Assembly (NCBI RefSeq): GCF_964019385.1
Contig: NC_088644.1
Location: forward strand, 38,103,894 to 38,167,893
Length of the DNA: 64,000 bases
DNA from: Sycon ciliatum
Taxonomy: Eukaryota > Porifera > Calcarea > Leucosolenida > Sycettidae
Reading direction: 5' to 3'
Below, one piece after another: positions 1 to 11,231 of this stretch. The notes below the pieces were generated by a model. It did not search any database, had not been told where the DNA came from, and saw nothing but the letters and a program-made list of their open reading frames with translations. The position numbers were made by a program, and so were the translations under genes. How positions within the stretch are numbered: position 1 is the stretch's first letter; the number at the start of each line of letters is the position of its first letter.

Positions 1-649
1 CATTCTGTGCATGTTGCTGTAGCAGAATTTCATGACTCTGTCATAAAATTGTCTTGCCTTTCAGATATATTTGAGAAATGTAACCAGGTGCGTGTCGCAG
101 ATGTTTTTGTTGATTCTGTGTTTATAATGGTTTGTAATCATGGGTTATCGTGATAAGGTCATCCTGCATCGTATTGCACTGAAATCGTAACCCTGTTGAT
201 GTCGATACAACTTTTGGAAGTAGTTCAATGACTTCAAACTGTTAGTCCACGATTTTCTAAAACAACACAGCAAAGGAGGAACAATATACATGTATTAAAA
301 TGTAAATAAATACATTGTCGAGTCCGACATATCGTTCCAACAACTACACTGATCCTCAGGATAAAAGGGGCAAGGCTATGGTTGGAGGTACTGAGAAATA
401 AACAAGGCACTCCATAATAATAAAATCTTACACATCTTTTGGTGAGTTTGAATGATATCCAGTCGAACCTCTGTAGGACGAACACCAAGGGACCGATGGT
501 ATTTATTCTGTGAGTTTGTCTTAACCTATTTTATAACCAGTGAATACAATTATTTCTCCAATAGACATACGAATAGATTTCTTCTACAGCGAAAGATTCT
601 AAGCCACACCAACTCATTGACTCGTCTCGTATGAAACAAATGAGTCACT
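1..649. other. Non-coding flank, nothing recognised
   Basis: I see no exon with family similarity or convincing splice signals here. Open frames are short and of biased composition. The stretch ends at a TA-flanked MITE. Confidence 0.5.
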
Positions 650-929
650 AGAGAGGTTCTGCAAAACGAAAATGCGTACAAACTTTCCCTCTACATCAGG
701 AGGTGCGAAACTTCGCACGAACTTTCGCAGCTTTGGATGCGAAACTTGCAGGGAACGCGAAATGAACAGTCGTACACACTTTCGTGTGATCGGGTCATGG
801 CGTACGTGCACTTGGCCAGCGCAAACTACGAAAATGTGCAGAACGCAAACTTCGTGCAAAAATTCGTACACACTTTCGCAAGGACTGTCGCGAAACTTCG
901 TTCGAATTTTTGTTTTGCAGAACCTCTCT
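650..929. mobile_element. TIR MITE with TA target site
   Basis: The ends are inverted copies: AGAGAGGTTCTGCAAAACGA at 650 and its complement ending near 929, about 24 bp in all. Both ends touch a TA, as in the Tc1/mariner/pogo superfamily. The interior repeats short modules around CGAAACTT and AACTTTCG, so open frames across it on both strands are artefacts. No transposase is encoded, so it is non-autonomous. Confidence 0.7.
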
Positions 930-1149
930 ACTGAACGTTTCTTTAGCAACATGACGGCAACTGAAACAGCAACAGAGAAAGTACGATACATGTACAGCAG
1001 ATTCTTGCAGGTACTACAAACAGTTTGCAGATCGTAATTCTTGCTTTGGCGGCACGAAACTTCATTTGGGGCAGTGCAATCTCGGCGTAACTCACAAATA
1101 ATAAATCAAACAGCCCAGACTCGAGTAAACAAATCCAATCATACAAGTA

Positions 1150-2117
1150 CAGTCTACTCGCGATAAGTCACGCACAGTGTCCTGGAATAGAAAATGCGCG
1201 ACTTACCGAGAGTGCGCGACTTACATTATACACCACGTCATGCATACATGTATGTACAGCCGTCATTTTTTCTTCTGCATATGGACATGTGTGCTGAACA
1301 AGCGTACAAGCACTGTACTGAGCTGCATGCGCACGGTAGACCTACACTGTCTGTAGTCTACACTGACTGACACTGTACACTGCTGTACACGAGACGTACA
1401 TTGTAGATCTACCACAGCGTGAAGCCATGATCCGTTGATCGATATGAAGGCATGATCGAGAAAGAAAAGTAACGACGTTCCGTTACTTTTGCCGTTTTGG
1501 TAGGGATTTGACAAGACGCACTTCTGTTTCAGTCGTGTAAACACTTCGTTTCCCTTTGCTTGACGATGCCTTCTCATAAGAAAACGAAAGAACAGCGAAC
1601 AGTGGCTGATCGACTGCGTTTGGTTCGTCTCTATCGTGAGAGTGGAAAAACCTCCGCTCGAAAATTTGCGAAGTTGAACAATGTTCTGGAGGCGATGTTC
1701 CGCGGCTGGCTGAGGGATGCTGAAGCTGGCAAACTCGCCGATGCTAATCCGTCTGGTCCACAGGGAGTCCGCAACAGAAGTTCCCAGTTCGGGAAAATTG
1801 AGGAGCGGCTAGTGAAGTATATTTTGCTTCGAAGGGAGAAGTTTGTGACTGACAAACTTGGATTGTCGTGGGTGATCCTGAGGGTGAAGGCTCTCATACA
1901 ATATGCACAATTCAGTCATAATAATTATATTCTTACCTTTACAGTATTCAAGCTCCATCATTGAAAACCACATCATTCGCAAATATTCACGAAATCCACG
2001 AAATCCACAAAATCCCGAAAAATAAAAAAATCTTGAGGTGGGTGTCCTGGATGAAAAAGTGCGTGACTTATCGCGAGTGCGTGACTTAAAAGTGCGTGAC
2101 TTATCGCGAGTAGACTG
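1150..2117 (+). mobile_element. pogo/Tigger-like DNA transposon, truncated
   Basis: A terminal inverted repeat beginning CAGTCTACTCGCGATAAGTC starts at 1150 and its complement ends at 2117. TA dinucleotides flank both ends (1148-1149 and 2118-2119), which is the pogo/Tigger target site. The sub-terminal motif GTGCGTGACTTATCGCGAGT is repeated inside the right end. The 968 bp element holds only the N-terminal part of a transposase, so it is an internally deleted copy. Confidence 0.85.
1566..1964 (+). pseudogene. Transposase N-terminal fragment (pogo/Tigger type)
   Basis: The frame encodes a CENP-B/pogo-like helix-turn-helix region: basic start (HKKTKEQ), then GKTSARKFAKLNNV and GWLRDAEAGKLADAN, followed by IEERLVKYILLRREKF and TDKLGLSW, the second HTH typical of Tigger proteins. 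The frame then runs into unrelated residues and stops near position 130. The DDE catalytic domain is absent. It lies between the TIRs of the surrounding element, so it is a defective remnant and not a host gene. Confidence 0.75.
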
Positions 2118-2489
2118 TACGAGATCTTGACGAGACGAGACTGCACCCTTTGACTTGTTTCGTATGAAGCAAATAAGTTTACTGAAACTCTCCACAATGG
2201 AGATGTTCCCTGATATGCGAATTTATTTTGCAAACTCGGTCAATGGGTCCTTGAACCTTTCCCTCCAGATTGGGAACTGCCAACGATAGTATGCCACTGA
2301 CCAGTGCCTTACTTGTAACGTACCAATGTACAATGAATATGAGCAAGAGTACATGAAAACATGTACTCTTGATATGAGTATTTCGACAACACATCTAACA
2401 TAAGCCTTACCGTCAAGAAGGTGAACTCGCGTTCTTCGCACACTGTAGACAAGGGCAAAGAGATAAAAATGGATCTAAATCCGAATAAA

Positions 2490-2790
2490 ATCAGCACACG
2501 TTTCCGTAAATGAAAGGGTGAGCATAAGCAAATGAATCGAAGGAAACCGGTCAACTCAGAGATCACCTGTCATCGAGTATTCCGTAAAAGGAGGCCTGGG
2601 CAGCGGAAAAGCTAAATTTAGAAAAGAGATCCTGTCAGCTGTTCCATTATTTATTGCATTCCGCCCAAAATGAGCACACTTTTCGTAAATGAAAGAGTCA
2701 ACACAAGGAAATGAATAAAAGGGAACTAGTCAACTCACCTGTCATTGAGTAATATTCCGCGAAAGGAGGTCTCAGCAGCGCAGAAACGAA
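2490..2790 (+). repeat. Diverged direct duplication
   Basis: Roughly 110-120 bp at 2490-2611 reappears at 2668-2790. Shared landmarks in the same order are a TTCCGTAAATGAAAG-like start, AACTCA, CACCTGTCAT and ATTCCG followed by AAAGGAGG. No coding signal accompanies it. Confidence 0.6.
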
Positions 2791-2948
2791 ATAAGCCAGG
2801 CCAGGAGACGAAATATCCGAAACAGCTCATACAAGAAGCAGTTCCAAAGGAGGAAGTTCCTCGCGCATGCACATCCGAACACGGACTGCACTGCAACACA
2901 ATGTCTGCCGTGCGCGTGCACAGCACGCGGCTACCACCCGTTGGTAGA

Positions 2949-3030
2949 TAATACCGAGCACCTTACGTAGAGACTTACGTAGCCTAAGTGAAATACCGAG
3001 CACCTTACGTAGAAACTTACGTAGCATAGC
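2949..3030 (+). repeat. Two-copy tandem repeat, about 42 bp unit
   Basis: ATACCGAGCACCTTACGTAG followed by a second TTACGTAG occurs at 2949 and again at 2991. Each unit contains two TACGTA palindromes. Confidence 0.75.
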
Positions 3031-3031
3031 G

Positions 3032-4302
3032 GTGTCGTTTTTCTTGCCATGTGAACACAATAATAGAAAAGCTGACAGGATCGCTTTTCTAAATGTAGGT
3101 CTTGGGAGGCGTCAGTGACCGATGCCCGTTGGCATTGGCCAAGTGCGTCCGTCCTTAGCGCTTGTTCGGTACGTTCATGTCGCGAATCTGCATGGGCACA
3201 CTGACTGACCCATGCTATTTTGTATTTGTATTGCTTTGATCATTTTACATCGCAAGTCAAACGGGCAATCATGCTCAGTGCTATGATGACCTTGGAATGC
3301 TATGCTGTTGTCTGGAGTTCGCGAGGTGTTTGTCGGAGCGCCGAAGGCCTAGCGGCACTGTAATGCCTGGTCCACACTACGAAAATTTGTAGGCCGATTT
3401 CCGTCCGATTTGGTATTGTACGAAAAATCCCCAAGATCGGCGTGAAAATCGCCTGGTATGGATGGTGTTGTTGTTTTTTTGAAATCTTTCATTCTCACGA
3501 TGGCCTGTGGCCAATAAGAGAGAAAGAATTACAGGCAGGGGGGAGGGGATCGGATAAAGAGAAATCAAAGTTTAGCTGCTTGCTGAAATAGTAGCGATTG
3601 TAATAAAGAGTTTATCACATAGGCTGGGCACAATGGGGCTATAGAAGTGCTGAGCAATGTGAGCAGGTACATGTACATATGGAAGAGACGACAAGAGGTT
3701 AGGCTCCGGCGGATTATGCTCGTGAAATCATGGAATTGTGCTTTCATGGATTCTCAAATTATGCTCGCAAAATCCTCTTATCATGCTTTGGCACGCGGGG
3801 TATTATTCACTTTGTTGTACTTTTGGAGCCTCAAAGTTCGGAAAATTGTGCGTTTTTCGTACTTTCAAGTGGTCATAAGTACAACAAAATACATGAGTAT
3901 CCCCATAACAAGGTGTCCATACATGCTAGAGATCAACATGGAAAAAAGAAAACATTACTTCTTCTATTCATTAGTTGACTTCTTTTGTAAAAAGACTTTT
4001 TCATTGCCAAATTAGTTTGAGTTACCTTTGAAAATATATATGTTCAACTATCTTCCTAATCGTCATGCTCGTCCAACCGATGTCAACCTCACCCTGCGAA
4101 TAATCTGCTCATCTCTCCCGTAGCTCCACCTCTCCTTCCATCATGATCGAACATCAACAGCAGACTGCTGCTGTTACAATACCTCTTTTTTCTTTTTTTT
4201 AAATTATTAGAGCAATATTCATAGCCTGCACAGTCACAGCTGCTAAACTCAAAGAGGTCACGACTTCGTGTCGAAATAATTATTATCATGAATAATGTAC
4301 AT
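3032..4302. other. Repeat-derived intergenic DNA
   Basis: No exon is supported. A TGGTCCACACTACG start at about 3369 resembles the outer end of Harbinger/hAT-like MITEs, but I cannot find its inverted partner. The rest is AT-rich. Confidence 0.4.
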
Positions 4303-4560
4303 GTACGCAGAGTCAGTTTGCGGACTACCTACTATCTCGTCCACCCCGGGACACCTCATATTCATAAAGGCTCGTTCACTCGCATCTTCTGCTACATGTA
4401 CTGTATCAGTGTGAGAAAGAACTTTGGAGAGGACGAGTTCGAGCAAACAATAATGTATTGGCAACTATTGCCATGATTTCTACCCTTCTATTCATAGAAA
4501 ACACTATTTGCATGACCTCTGAACCCTTTACCATCTAGATCACCAGCACTGATCAGGTGC
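4303..4560 (+). repeat. Dispersed repeat, copy 1
   Basis: This segment is a diverged copy of 17134-17385. Shared stretches include TACATGTACTGTATCAGTGT, CATGATTTCTACCCT and AACACTATTTGCATGACC, in order. A second shared block follows at 5016-5138 versus 17450-17612 (GTGTAGCCTACATAC, AACTGTGGTACAATCAT). An interspersed element of unknown class is likely. Confidence 0.7.
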
Positions 4561-4674
4561 ATTGTTCCTTCCTAGGCCTAGGGGCTCCCGTAAGAAGACC
4601 ATAGCCTAGGTCTGTGGGAAACACCCTAGTAAAATAAAAGTTAATAATAATAATAATAACCATGCTAAATCAAT

Positions 4675-4993
4675 AATTTATATACATTCAATAATGTGTT
4701 ACGAGAACAAAACAAAGTGCTAAAATAGAATGAGGGAAGGTGAGACAATAGAAGTAAAGTGAGAGCTAAGTGCAACAGGGGTAAGCAAGCAGAAGAAACA
4801 CGTAGTTGCGTTAAGATTGTTTTCGTAGGTGCACAGCATGATTGTTTGTCTCACTACACAGTTCTAGCGTTGCAATTAGTTCCTCACCCCTGTTGCACTT
4901 AGCTCTCACTTTACTTCTATTGTCTCACCTTCCCTCATTCTATTTTAGCACTTTGTTTTGTTCTCGTAACACATTATTGAATGTATATAAATT
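4675..4993. repeat. Long inverted repeat, two 107 bp arms
   Basis: 4675-4781 is the reverse complement of 4887-4993, with no mismatch that I could see. The arms begin AATTTATATACATTC and end GTGCAACAGGGG. The spacer is about 105 bp, and short TAA/TTA runs flank the outside. A transcript would fold into a hairpin of more than 100 bp. It sits between the two blocks of the dispersed repeat shared with 17 kb, whose copy lacks the palindrome. Confidence 0.85.
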
Positions 4994-5246
4994 AATAATA
5001 ATAATAATTGTACACAATTGTGTAGCCTACATACTAGAACTGTGGTACAATCATGTAGTTATGCTCCTACCTCCGAAAAGATGCCAAATTATGCTCCAAA
5101 TTTTCAACCACCAAATTATGCCAACAATTATGCCGGCATAACCCGCCGGTGCCTACAAGACTGTCAAGAGGCAGGATGTTTGCTTTGAAATCTCGTCTGG
5201 GGTTGACTGGCCGGAGGCTGAGTGGGATGCTATTAGAGGGAAGTTA

Positions 5247-6100
5247 AGGCAAAAATCAAAATTTCACCAGTTGTAGTCTTCGGGGTGCTGAGTCGAATGG
5301 TCGTGGTCCGAGGAAGCTGAGACGCTCCCTTCCTACTTGAATCCCAATCGAACTCGCGTACTTCCACCGAAACTGGGTGACTGCGCCCTACTAGATGGGG
5401 ATTTGTATGCAAAATGTCACTAAAAGCGCCACTTCGTTCTTATAAAAGCACGGATGACCGCGATTGGCCTATATGTTGTAGTCTTTTGGACGCTGAGTCG
5501 ACTGGTTTTGGTCCGAAAAGGCTGCGAAGCAGCGTTCCTCCTTTATTCCCAATCGAACATGGTTGAACAAGCGGTCACGGGCTCCTGCGTACACCAGTCA
5601 CCTGGTCACCGTGTCTGCAGGGTACAACTTACTAGCCTGTTTGGCCTTTTTTGGGTGCAGTCCTGTCACTCGAGTTGAACTCGAGTTGAACCTTGGTGTG
5701 AAAGTAGTTGTCGCCTGCTGGCGTGGTGACCAGGTGATTTGGGCACCCAGGAGCACTTGCCCGCTTGTTCAACCATGTTCGATTGGGAATAAAGGAGGAA
5801 CGCTGCATCGCAGCCTTTTCGGACCAAAAACAGTCGACTCAGCGTCCAAAAGACTACAACATATGGGCCAATCGCGGTCATCCGTGCTTTTATAAGACCG
5901 AAATGGCGCTTTTAGTGACATTTTGCATGCAAATCCCCATCTAGTAGGGCGCAGTCACCCAGTTTCGGTGGAAGGGCGCGAGTTCGATTGGGATTCAAGT
6001 AGGAAGGGAGCGTCTCAGCTTTCTCGGACCAAGACCATTCGACTCAGCACCCCGAAGACTACAACAGTTACTGGTGAAATTTTGATTTTTGCCTTAAGTT
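5247..6100. mobile_element. Foldback element with arms of about 390 bp
   Basis: The left arm (about 5247-5640) and right arm (about 5703-6100) are inverted copies with scattered differences. Outer ends read AAGGCAAAAATCAAAATTTC and its complement. Internal landmarks mirrored in both arms are GATGGGGATTTG, TAAAAGCACGGATGACCGCG and ACATGGTTGAACAAGC. Similar frames on both strands (5454-5678 plus, 5666-5881 minus) are a consequence of the palindrome. No transposase is present. Confidence 0.85.
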
Positions 6101-6299
6101 AACTTCCCCTTTAAAGAGATCAAGAGCAGCATAGATGGGGGAGTCTCTTACTCTTAGTAAGCCGGTTTTGCGTGTTGTGGGTAGCTCAAAAGTTCGGGGG
6201 AACCTGAGCGTGCGAATGGGTTGTATTCTGGGTAGGGGAATTGCAAGAGGGTGTGGTGGTGCATATCCATGGTGCAGGCTATGTGCAAGAAGAATATGG

Positions 6300-6753
6300 A
6301 AGAGGGTAGATCTATAGCTGGATGGATCGGTTTTGCTGCCCTTCCTGTGGATGGGGGTCACTGTCACTAGTCTGTTGCGTCCCTCCACTCTTGCGGGATA
6401 GTGCAACATTCGAAGGAGACGTTAAAATGGGTTGCTAGGGACGGCGCAAGTGAACTGGCTGCCTCTTTCAGTAGGCGGGTTGGTATGCCATCACAACCCG
6501 GGCTCTTTGACGGGTCGAGGACTCGAGGTTAGACAGTAGCTTTGAAACCTCTGGGGCTGATGTTTCATGAGACCAGGTAGGGATATGGAAATGAATGGAG
6601 GGGAGTTCCTCGGGGCACCCTGTGACTGACTGTTGGCTGCGAGATGAAGAAAGCGTTCAGGGCGGTTGCGTTTTCAGCAAGGGTTGAGAAAGTCTGGCCC
6701 TGGGAGAGCATGTCTGGCAGAGTAGGTCGTTGTGAGGACTGGAGGCCGCGCAT
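6300..6753 (-). pseudogene. Non-LTR retrotransposon RT fragment
   Basis: Two minus-strand pieces in the right order look like a LINE reverse transcriptase. Upstream is FSTLAENATALNAFFISQ (about 6620-6700); downstream is VTPIHRKGSKTDPSSYR (about 6330-6380), the fingers-domain motif just before the first catalytic block. The catalytic motifs are missing and the two pieces are in different frames. The copy is dead and heavily truncated. Confidence 0.7.
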
Positions 6754-7139
6754 CAGTGTGTGTAGGTTTGGTGTAGAGTGGCTCGTAACAGTGCCATTAC
6801 TTACATAAATTATGTAGACTTTAATAATAGGCCGTCGTCACACTACGTTCTCCGACTCCCGTTTACGTCTACGTCTATGGTGAAAAAACCAAAACGGGTG
6901 GTCGTGTCGACGTGTCATCACGACATCAGACAGGCACAGTTCTTGACGCGTACACCAGGTAGGTACACGCAGTCAGGTTTTGGAGAAATTTGAACGCACG
7001 GCACGTTCTCGGCAGACAAGACAAGTATAATGTCCAATTACAATACCATATCCAAGAAATTTCAGCAAAGAGTAAATCTATTGTGCTATATGGGTCGCTA
7101 TCTATACCTTACCCCAACATTGCCTTGCTCTACAAATCA

Positions 7140-7290
7140 TGACTGTGTAGATCTACGCCCCACAATGGAATATGCCACCCCAGTCTGGAGCCTCGCCCTA
7201 ACTACTGCACAGCTAGCTATGTTCGATGTCCTGCAGGCTAAGGTGTGTAGACGGTTACTAAGATCAGCCAAGATAGAATTTAGAATTTAG
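7140..7290 (+). pseudogene. LINE RT C-terminal fragment
   Basis: The plus strand encodes RPTMEYATPVWSLAL followed by a leucine/arginine-rich helix (VCRRLLRSAK). This resembles the thumb region of Jockey/CR1-type reverse transcriptases, where LEYASPVW is followed by LEKVQRRAAR. Only about 45 residues remain. Its orientation is opposite to the LINE fragment at 6.3-6.75 kb, so it is probably a separate insertion. Confidence 0.55.
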
Positions 7291-7412
7291 ATCTATGCGC
7301 GGTAGATCTCCGGCCGGGTAATACAACGTGACGTTCTGTCGGGTTTGCAGGCGAGCGAGTGGGAGCGCGATAAAAACTAATCATGTGGCTTTTAATACTA
7401 CCTGTAGCTGTA

Positions 7413-7492
7413 TAACATGTTTTTCGATTTTGAGAGCATGTTACAAGGCGAGGACGCATTATAACATGCTGTCAAAATCGAAAAACATGTTA
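7413..7492. repeat. Perfect-stem hairpin
   Basis: TAACATGTTTTTCGATTTTG at 7413 is mirrored by its complement ending at 7492, with AGCATGTTA repeated inside the loop side. The two arms pair over about 30 bp. It may be the core of a small foldback element. Confidence 0.7.
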
Positions 7493-8028
7493 AACTACCA
7501 AGCAAGGCTTCTGTATAATACTGGAGCTGTATAGCGCTCCAATGGGTACTAAAATGATTGCACCATCTTCCAATCCCACGGAATCCACCCACGGATCCCA
7601 GCCGTGACCTTGCGTATGAAAAGTCGATGGACCCGACAAAAGCGGCATTAGACTTGCTGGTTATGTACGAAGTTTCCGATTTAGCGTCTCCTCCCGCTGA
7701 TCAGACTCTCTTTTAGATTCTTGTAAATCATGTGACCGGGATGTCACAAGCGGCCTTGCCAATAATTATATGGGTTGTCTGCGATGGTGGATATGAAGTC
7801 TTTTGAAGATGAAGAGGCTCTGGTTTTGCCGAGCGATAATCGGACGACAGTCCAGTCGGCTAAAGACAATAGTAAAGTGCGAAAATCACTTCGTCGGATC
7901 GATGAATGAAAGCTGTGTGGGCCGAGTTCCTGATAATTCGAGACAGGGAAGGGAAGGGAAGTGAAAGAGAGAGAGACTGCCAGTACTGGTTTATTCCGGC
8001 CCTAGCACCCGCTGACTTGCTGTACGAG

Positions 8029-8144
8029 AATGCGAAACTCTTTTGGTGATGGTTGACTCTCTTGGTTATGGTTCCTCCGCCAACGTTCCTACTGGATCGC
8101 CTGCTGGGAGGACTACCTGTCTTGACTGCCTATTGGTAGAAGAG
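8029..8144 (+). CDS. Possible upstream exon of the Frizzled-like gene
   Basis: A frame open from about 8016 encodes a cysteine-containing segment (RTTCLDCLLVEE) and ends at a good donor (GAAGAG followed by GTGAGG at 8145). Its end phase (0) matches the start phase of the receptor exon at 9239. The acceptor side is weak and there is no family similarity, so this is only a candidate. No clear Frizzled cysteine-rich domain is visible anywhere upstream in the window. Confidence 0.2.
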
Positions 8145-8192
8145 GTGAGGGAATCTCTTGTGAACAACGGTTGTATCCAGCCTGACGCAGAA

Positions 8193-8214
8193 GGGGGGGG
8201 GGGGGGGGGGGGGG
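8193..8214 (+). repeat. Poly-G tract of 22
   Basis: An uninterrupted run of guanines. Similar G or C homopolymers occur at about 13719, 14552, 34137, 34214 and 35142. Confidence 0.95.
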
Positions 8215-8756
8215 CGGACTCACTCTGTATATGCACGTAGTAAAAAAAAGAAGTAAAAAAAAGGTGAACAGGGGTTGAACACGTAAGACTATGCATCTTT
8301 CCGCTCATGGAGGTCCAAGACTATGGGGGTGTGAGTGACCTACCCAGTCCATTGCTTTTTTTCAATTAGGACCTTCCAGAGACAATGGCCTATAGGGAAT
8401 CTCCTAACCAATGTTCAACTTCAAAGTAGGCCCTGTGTCAAATGTTACATCATTCACTTGTTTGTGGAGCGAGTGCTTCGCTAGGCAGGCCCGGGGCCAG
8501 CTGCTGAGGGGTTGTACAACTCCAGGTCGGCTTCAGGGCTGATAATTTCCCCACGTCCAATTTTCAGTATCACGGGAGGACACACCTCTAGCTCGGTGCA
8601 TCATATCTGGTTGTTTTACTTACACGTTCTGCTGGCAGCAGATTCGCTCGTACAGCAAACACTCCTCACTGAGCCAGAGTAGCAGCATATCAGGGACTGA
8701 CTGGAGTGAGGAGTGCACAATGATAGCCTATTAGCACTTGCATGAGGATACCCTAC

Positions 8757-9079
8757 TACCGTATTTCCCCGTAAGTTAGTACGCACTAACTTTCGAACTT
8801 AGCAGCCACATGAGTACTAACTTTCGGGGTGGTACTATCTTTCGGGGAGTACTTTTTTATCGGGGGTAAATGACACGCAGTGGGAAGCCTGCGCAACTCT
8901 AGTGTCCGTGCATATGATGTATGTGCTGTACGGTGTCTGTACATGTAGGACGGGTACGAACTTACTATCTTTCGGGGGGAACTGTCTTTCGGGGTGATAA
9001 CCTCGGCAGTGGAAAGTGTCTGTTTTTATAGGGGGGTACTAAGTCATTGGGGAGAACTAACTTACGGGGAAATACGGTA
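8757..9079. mobile_element. MITE with TACCGTATTTCCCCGTAAGT ends
   Basis: The left end TACCGTATTTCCCCGTAAGT at 8757 is the complement of the right end finishing at 9079. Inside, the motif ACTTTCGGGG/ACTATCTTTCGGGG repeats several times. No coding capacity. A second MITE with related termini (TACC[A/G]TATTTGC) lies at 33122-33555. Confidence 0.8.
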
Positions 9080-9238
9080 GTACTCCTGCATCGGTAATTG
9101 CACACTGGATACTCCCTGGGCACCGGAATCAGTAAAGACCGGTACGGCCATGGCTGCACCCTCCAGCGTACCAGTGGCACCGTGCCAGTCCTGCATGCTA
9201 CCACTCACGTGTGCATCTTCTTGTTTGTGTTGCCACAG

Positions 9239-11166
9239 GAGAGGACCTTCTTCAACTGCTCACTATCATGCGCAGGCACAAACTTACTGGGGTCGCGAAA
9301 ACTGTCGAGCATCGTGGCTAGCCATCGTGTCCTGATTGCGGTGCAGTTTGTAGTGTACATGTATGGTGGCCTGATTGCCGTGGTGAACTGGAAGAAACTG
9401 AAAGCCTCTTTGCCCTGGCGCGCCGTGCTCTACACTAACACGACCTCACTCGTGCTGCTCCTGCTTTCGTTGGCTAGCGCCTTCACTCCTCACACTAGTT
9501 GCTTGTGCGGCTACGATGGCAATGTGCTCCTGCAGGACATGCCGATTAACGATGCGCCGGTGCTGTGTGCTGCGTCAGCTATCGTCGGGGACATTGCGTA
9601 CTTAATGTATCCTTTCCTGATCATGTGGCAGTCATTCGCCTGGTATATGTACGCCAAGATGATAGCAACGATAAAGAGTACACACAACGAGTGGATACAC
9701 TGGATGCAGGCGTGTGAAATGGTCGTGTTCCTGTTCGCAATCGTCGCCACGTTTACATTTATCGTGTACTGCACCGTGCGGCAATCTCATCGTTATGTTC
9801 GCCAGCAAGCGTACGGCCTGCCGTGCACGATGACGAATGGCGAGCGTGTCCTTATTCCCTCGCTTGTTCCAGTGCTCATGGGTGTCATCAGCGTTGCCTT
9901 TCTCCTGCTCTCCATGCATCACCTTGCGGACACGGCCGTCTCCAAGCTGACGATTGGTCACGTTGCCGTAGTGGGCTTGCAGTGGGTGCCGCCTGGCCGT
10001 GCCAAGCAGCCGCGCGGACACGGGCGTAATGCCAATTTTGCCATGATGACATGGCAGTTCGGCGTCTGGTGCAGTCTCGTCCTCGTTCTGCTCAGCTGCA
10101 TTATGCAGTTAGTGCACACGTACTCGTCGCAGTGCATACGCAACGCCATCAATTGTCCACTGGTCAAGAATCTAATGGAGGAGCTCGCCCAGTTCACCTG
10201 CTGCACGGACTCGTCTCAATGCTCCCCTCAGTTTAGTTCCGCCGATGCAATTCACAGTCAATTGGCGATTGGATCCATTACAGAGTCTGTAAGTATAATG
10301 CTTTGGGAGCTTTAGGAGCTATGAGCTGCATCTGTGCCATGATCTTTGAGGGTGGTGCCGTTTCTGCGAATGCGGGAAACTCAGCCTGACTGAGTTACAA
10401 GTGAGCCGTGAAATTTATTTTGTTGAAGTACATCCCTCTCTTCTAAGAGTTAGTTATTGCTGTTTTGATTGTGTTCACACATCTTATGACATTGTGATCG
10501 TCAACTTGCAGGGAATAATTTAACCGGTATCGCATCGCAGTTTGCTATGCAATTCTTCTGAGGTGCGAACCAACTTCAGAAATGTGTTGCATAAAACTGC
10601 GATGTATGTAGATTTTTCACTGCACCCTATGATGCACAGTGTACATGCCAGGCGTGTCCTTAGGGATGAAATAGATGCACAAAGCTGCGAAAGTGCTGAG
10701 CTATGCATCCTGGCACCAGGTTAGGTTTGCAACTAAGGTGTTAGAGTGTACTTGTGGTCTGAGATTGCACTCTGGTCAGCTCTGCAGAAAGACAATGTTG
10801 TCAAAATTTAATGTTTAAGAAAATTGCTATGCACCCTTTTGGTATTGCTATTCAAGTTTGATTCTGCGTAGCAAAATTGCTATGCAAAAAATCGAAAGTA
10901 AATTATTCCCTGACTTGTATATCAGACTAAGGAAAAACTGACAACTGAATGTCTGAGATCACTGGAACAGTTTTCTCTCTTTTCTCTTTGCTGAACGTTT
11001 CCTTTGGTGCGGCAGATATGCAGTCTACTGGCAAGTGGTCTCCTGTACTGGGCCTTCTCCGGTGATGTTGTACGACCTCTTCGGCATTTCTTGTTCAATT
11101 CATGCCCGGGTTTAACGACGGTCAGTGCTCTTGGCCGTGTGATGTGACCAGCTGCTTCACATGCGC

Positions 11167-11231
<65 letters not shown>

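Noticed and set aside
5454..5895. Similar ORFs on opposite strands around 5.5-5.9 kb
   Set aside because: They are mirror translations of the arms of a foldback element.
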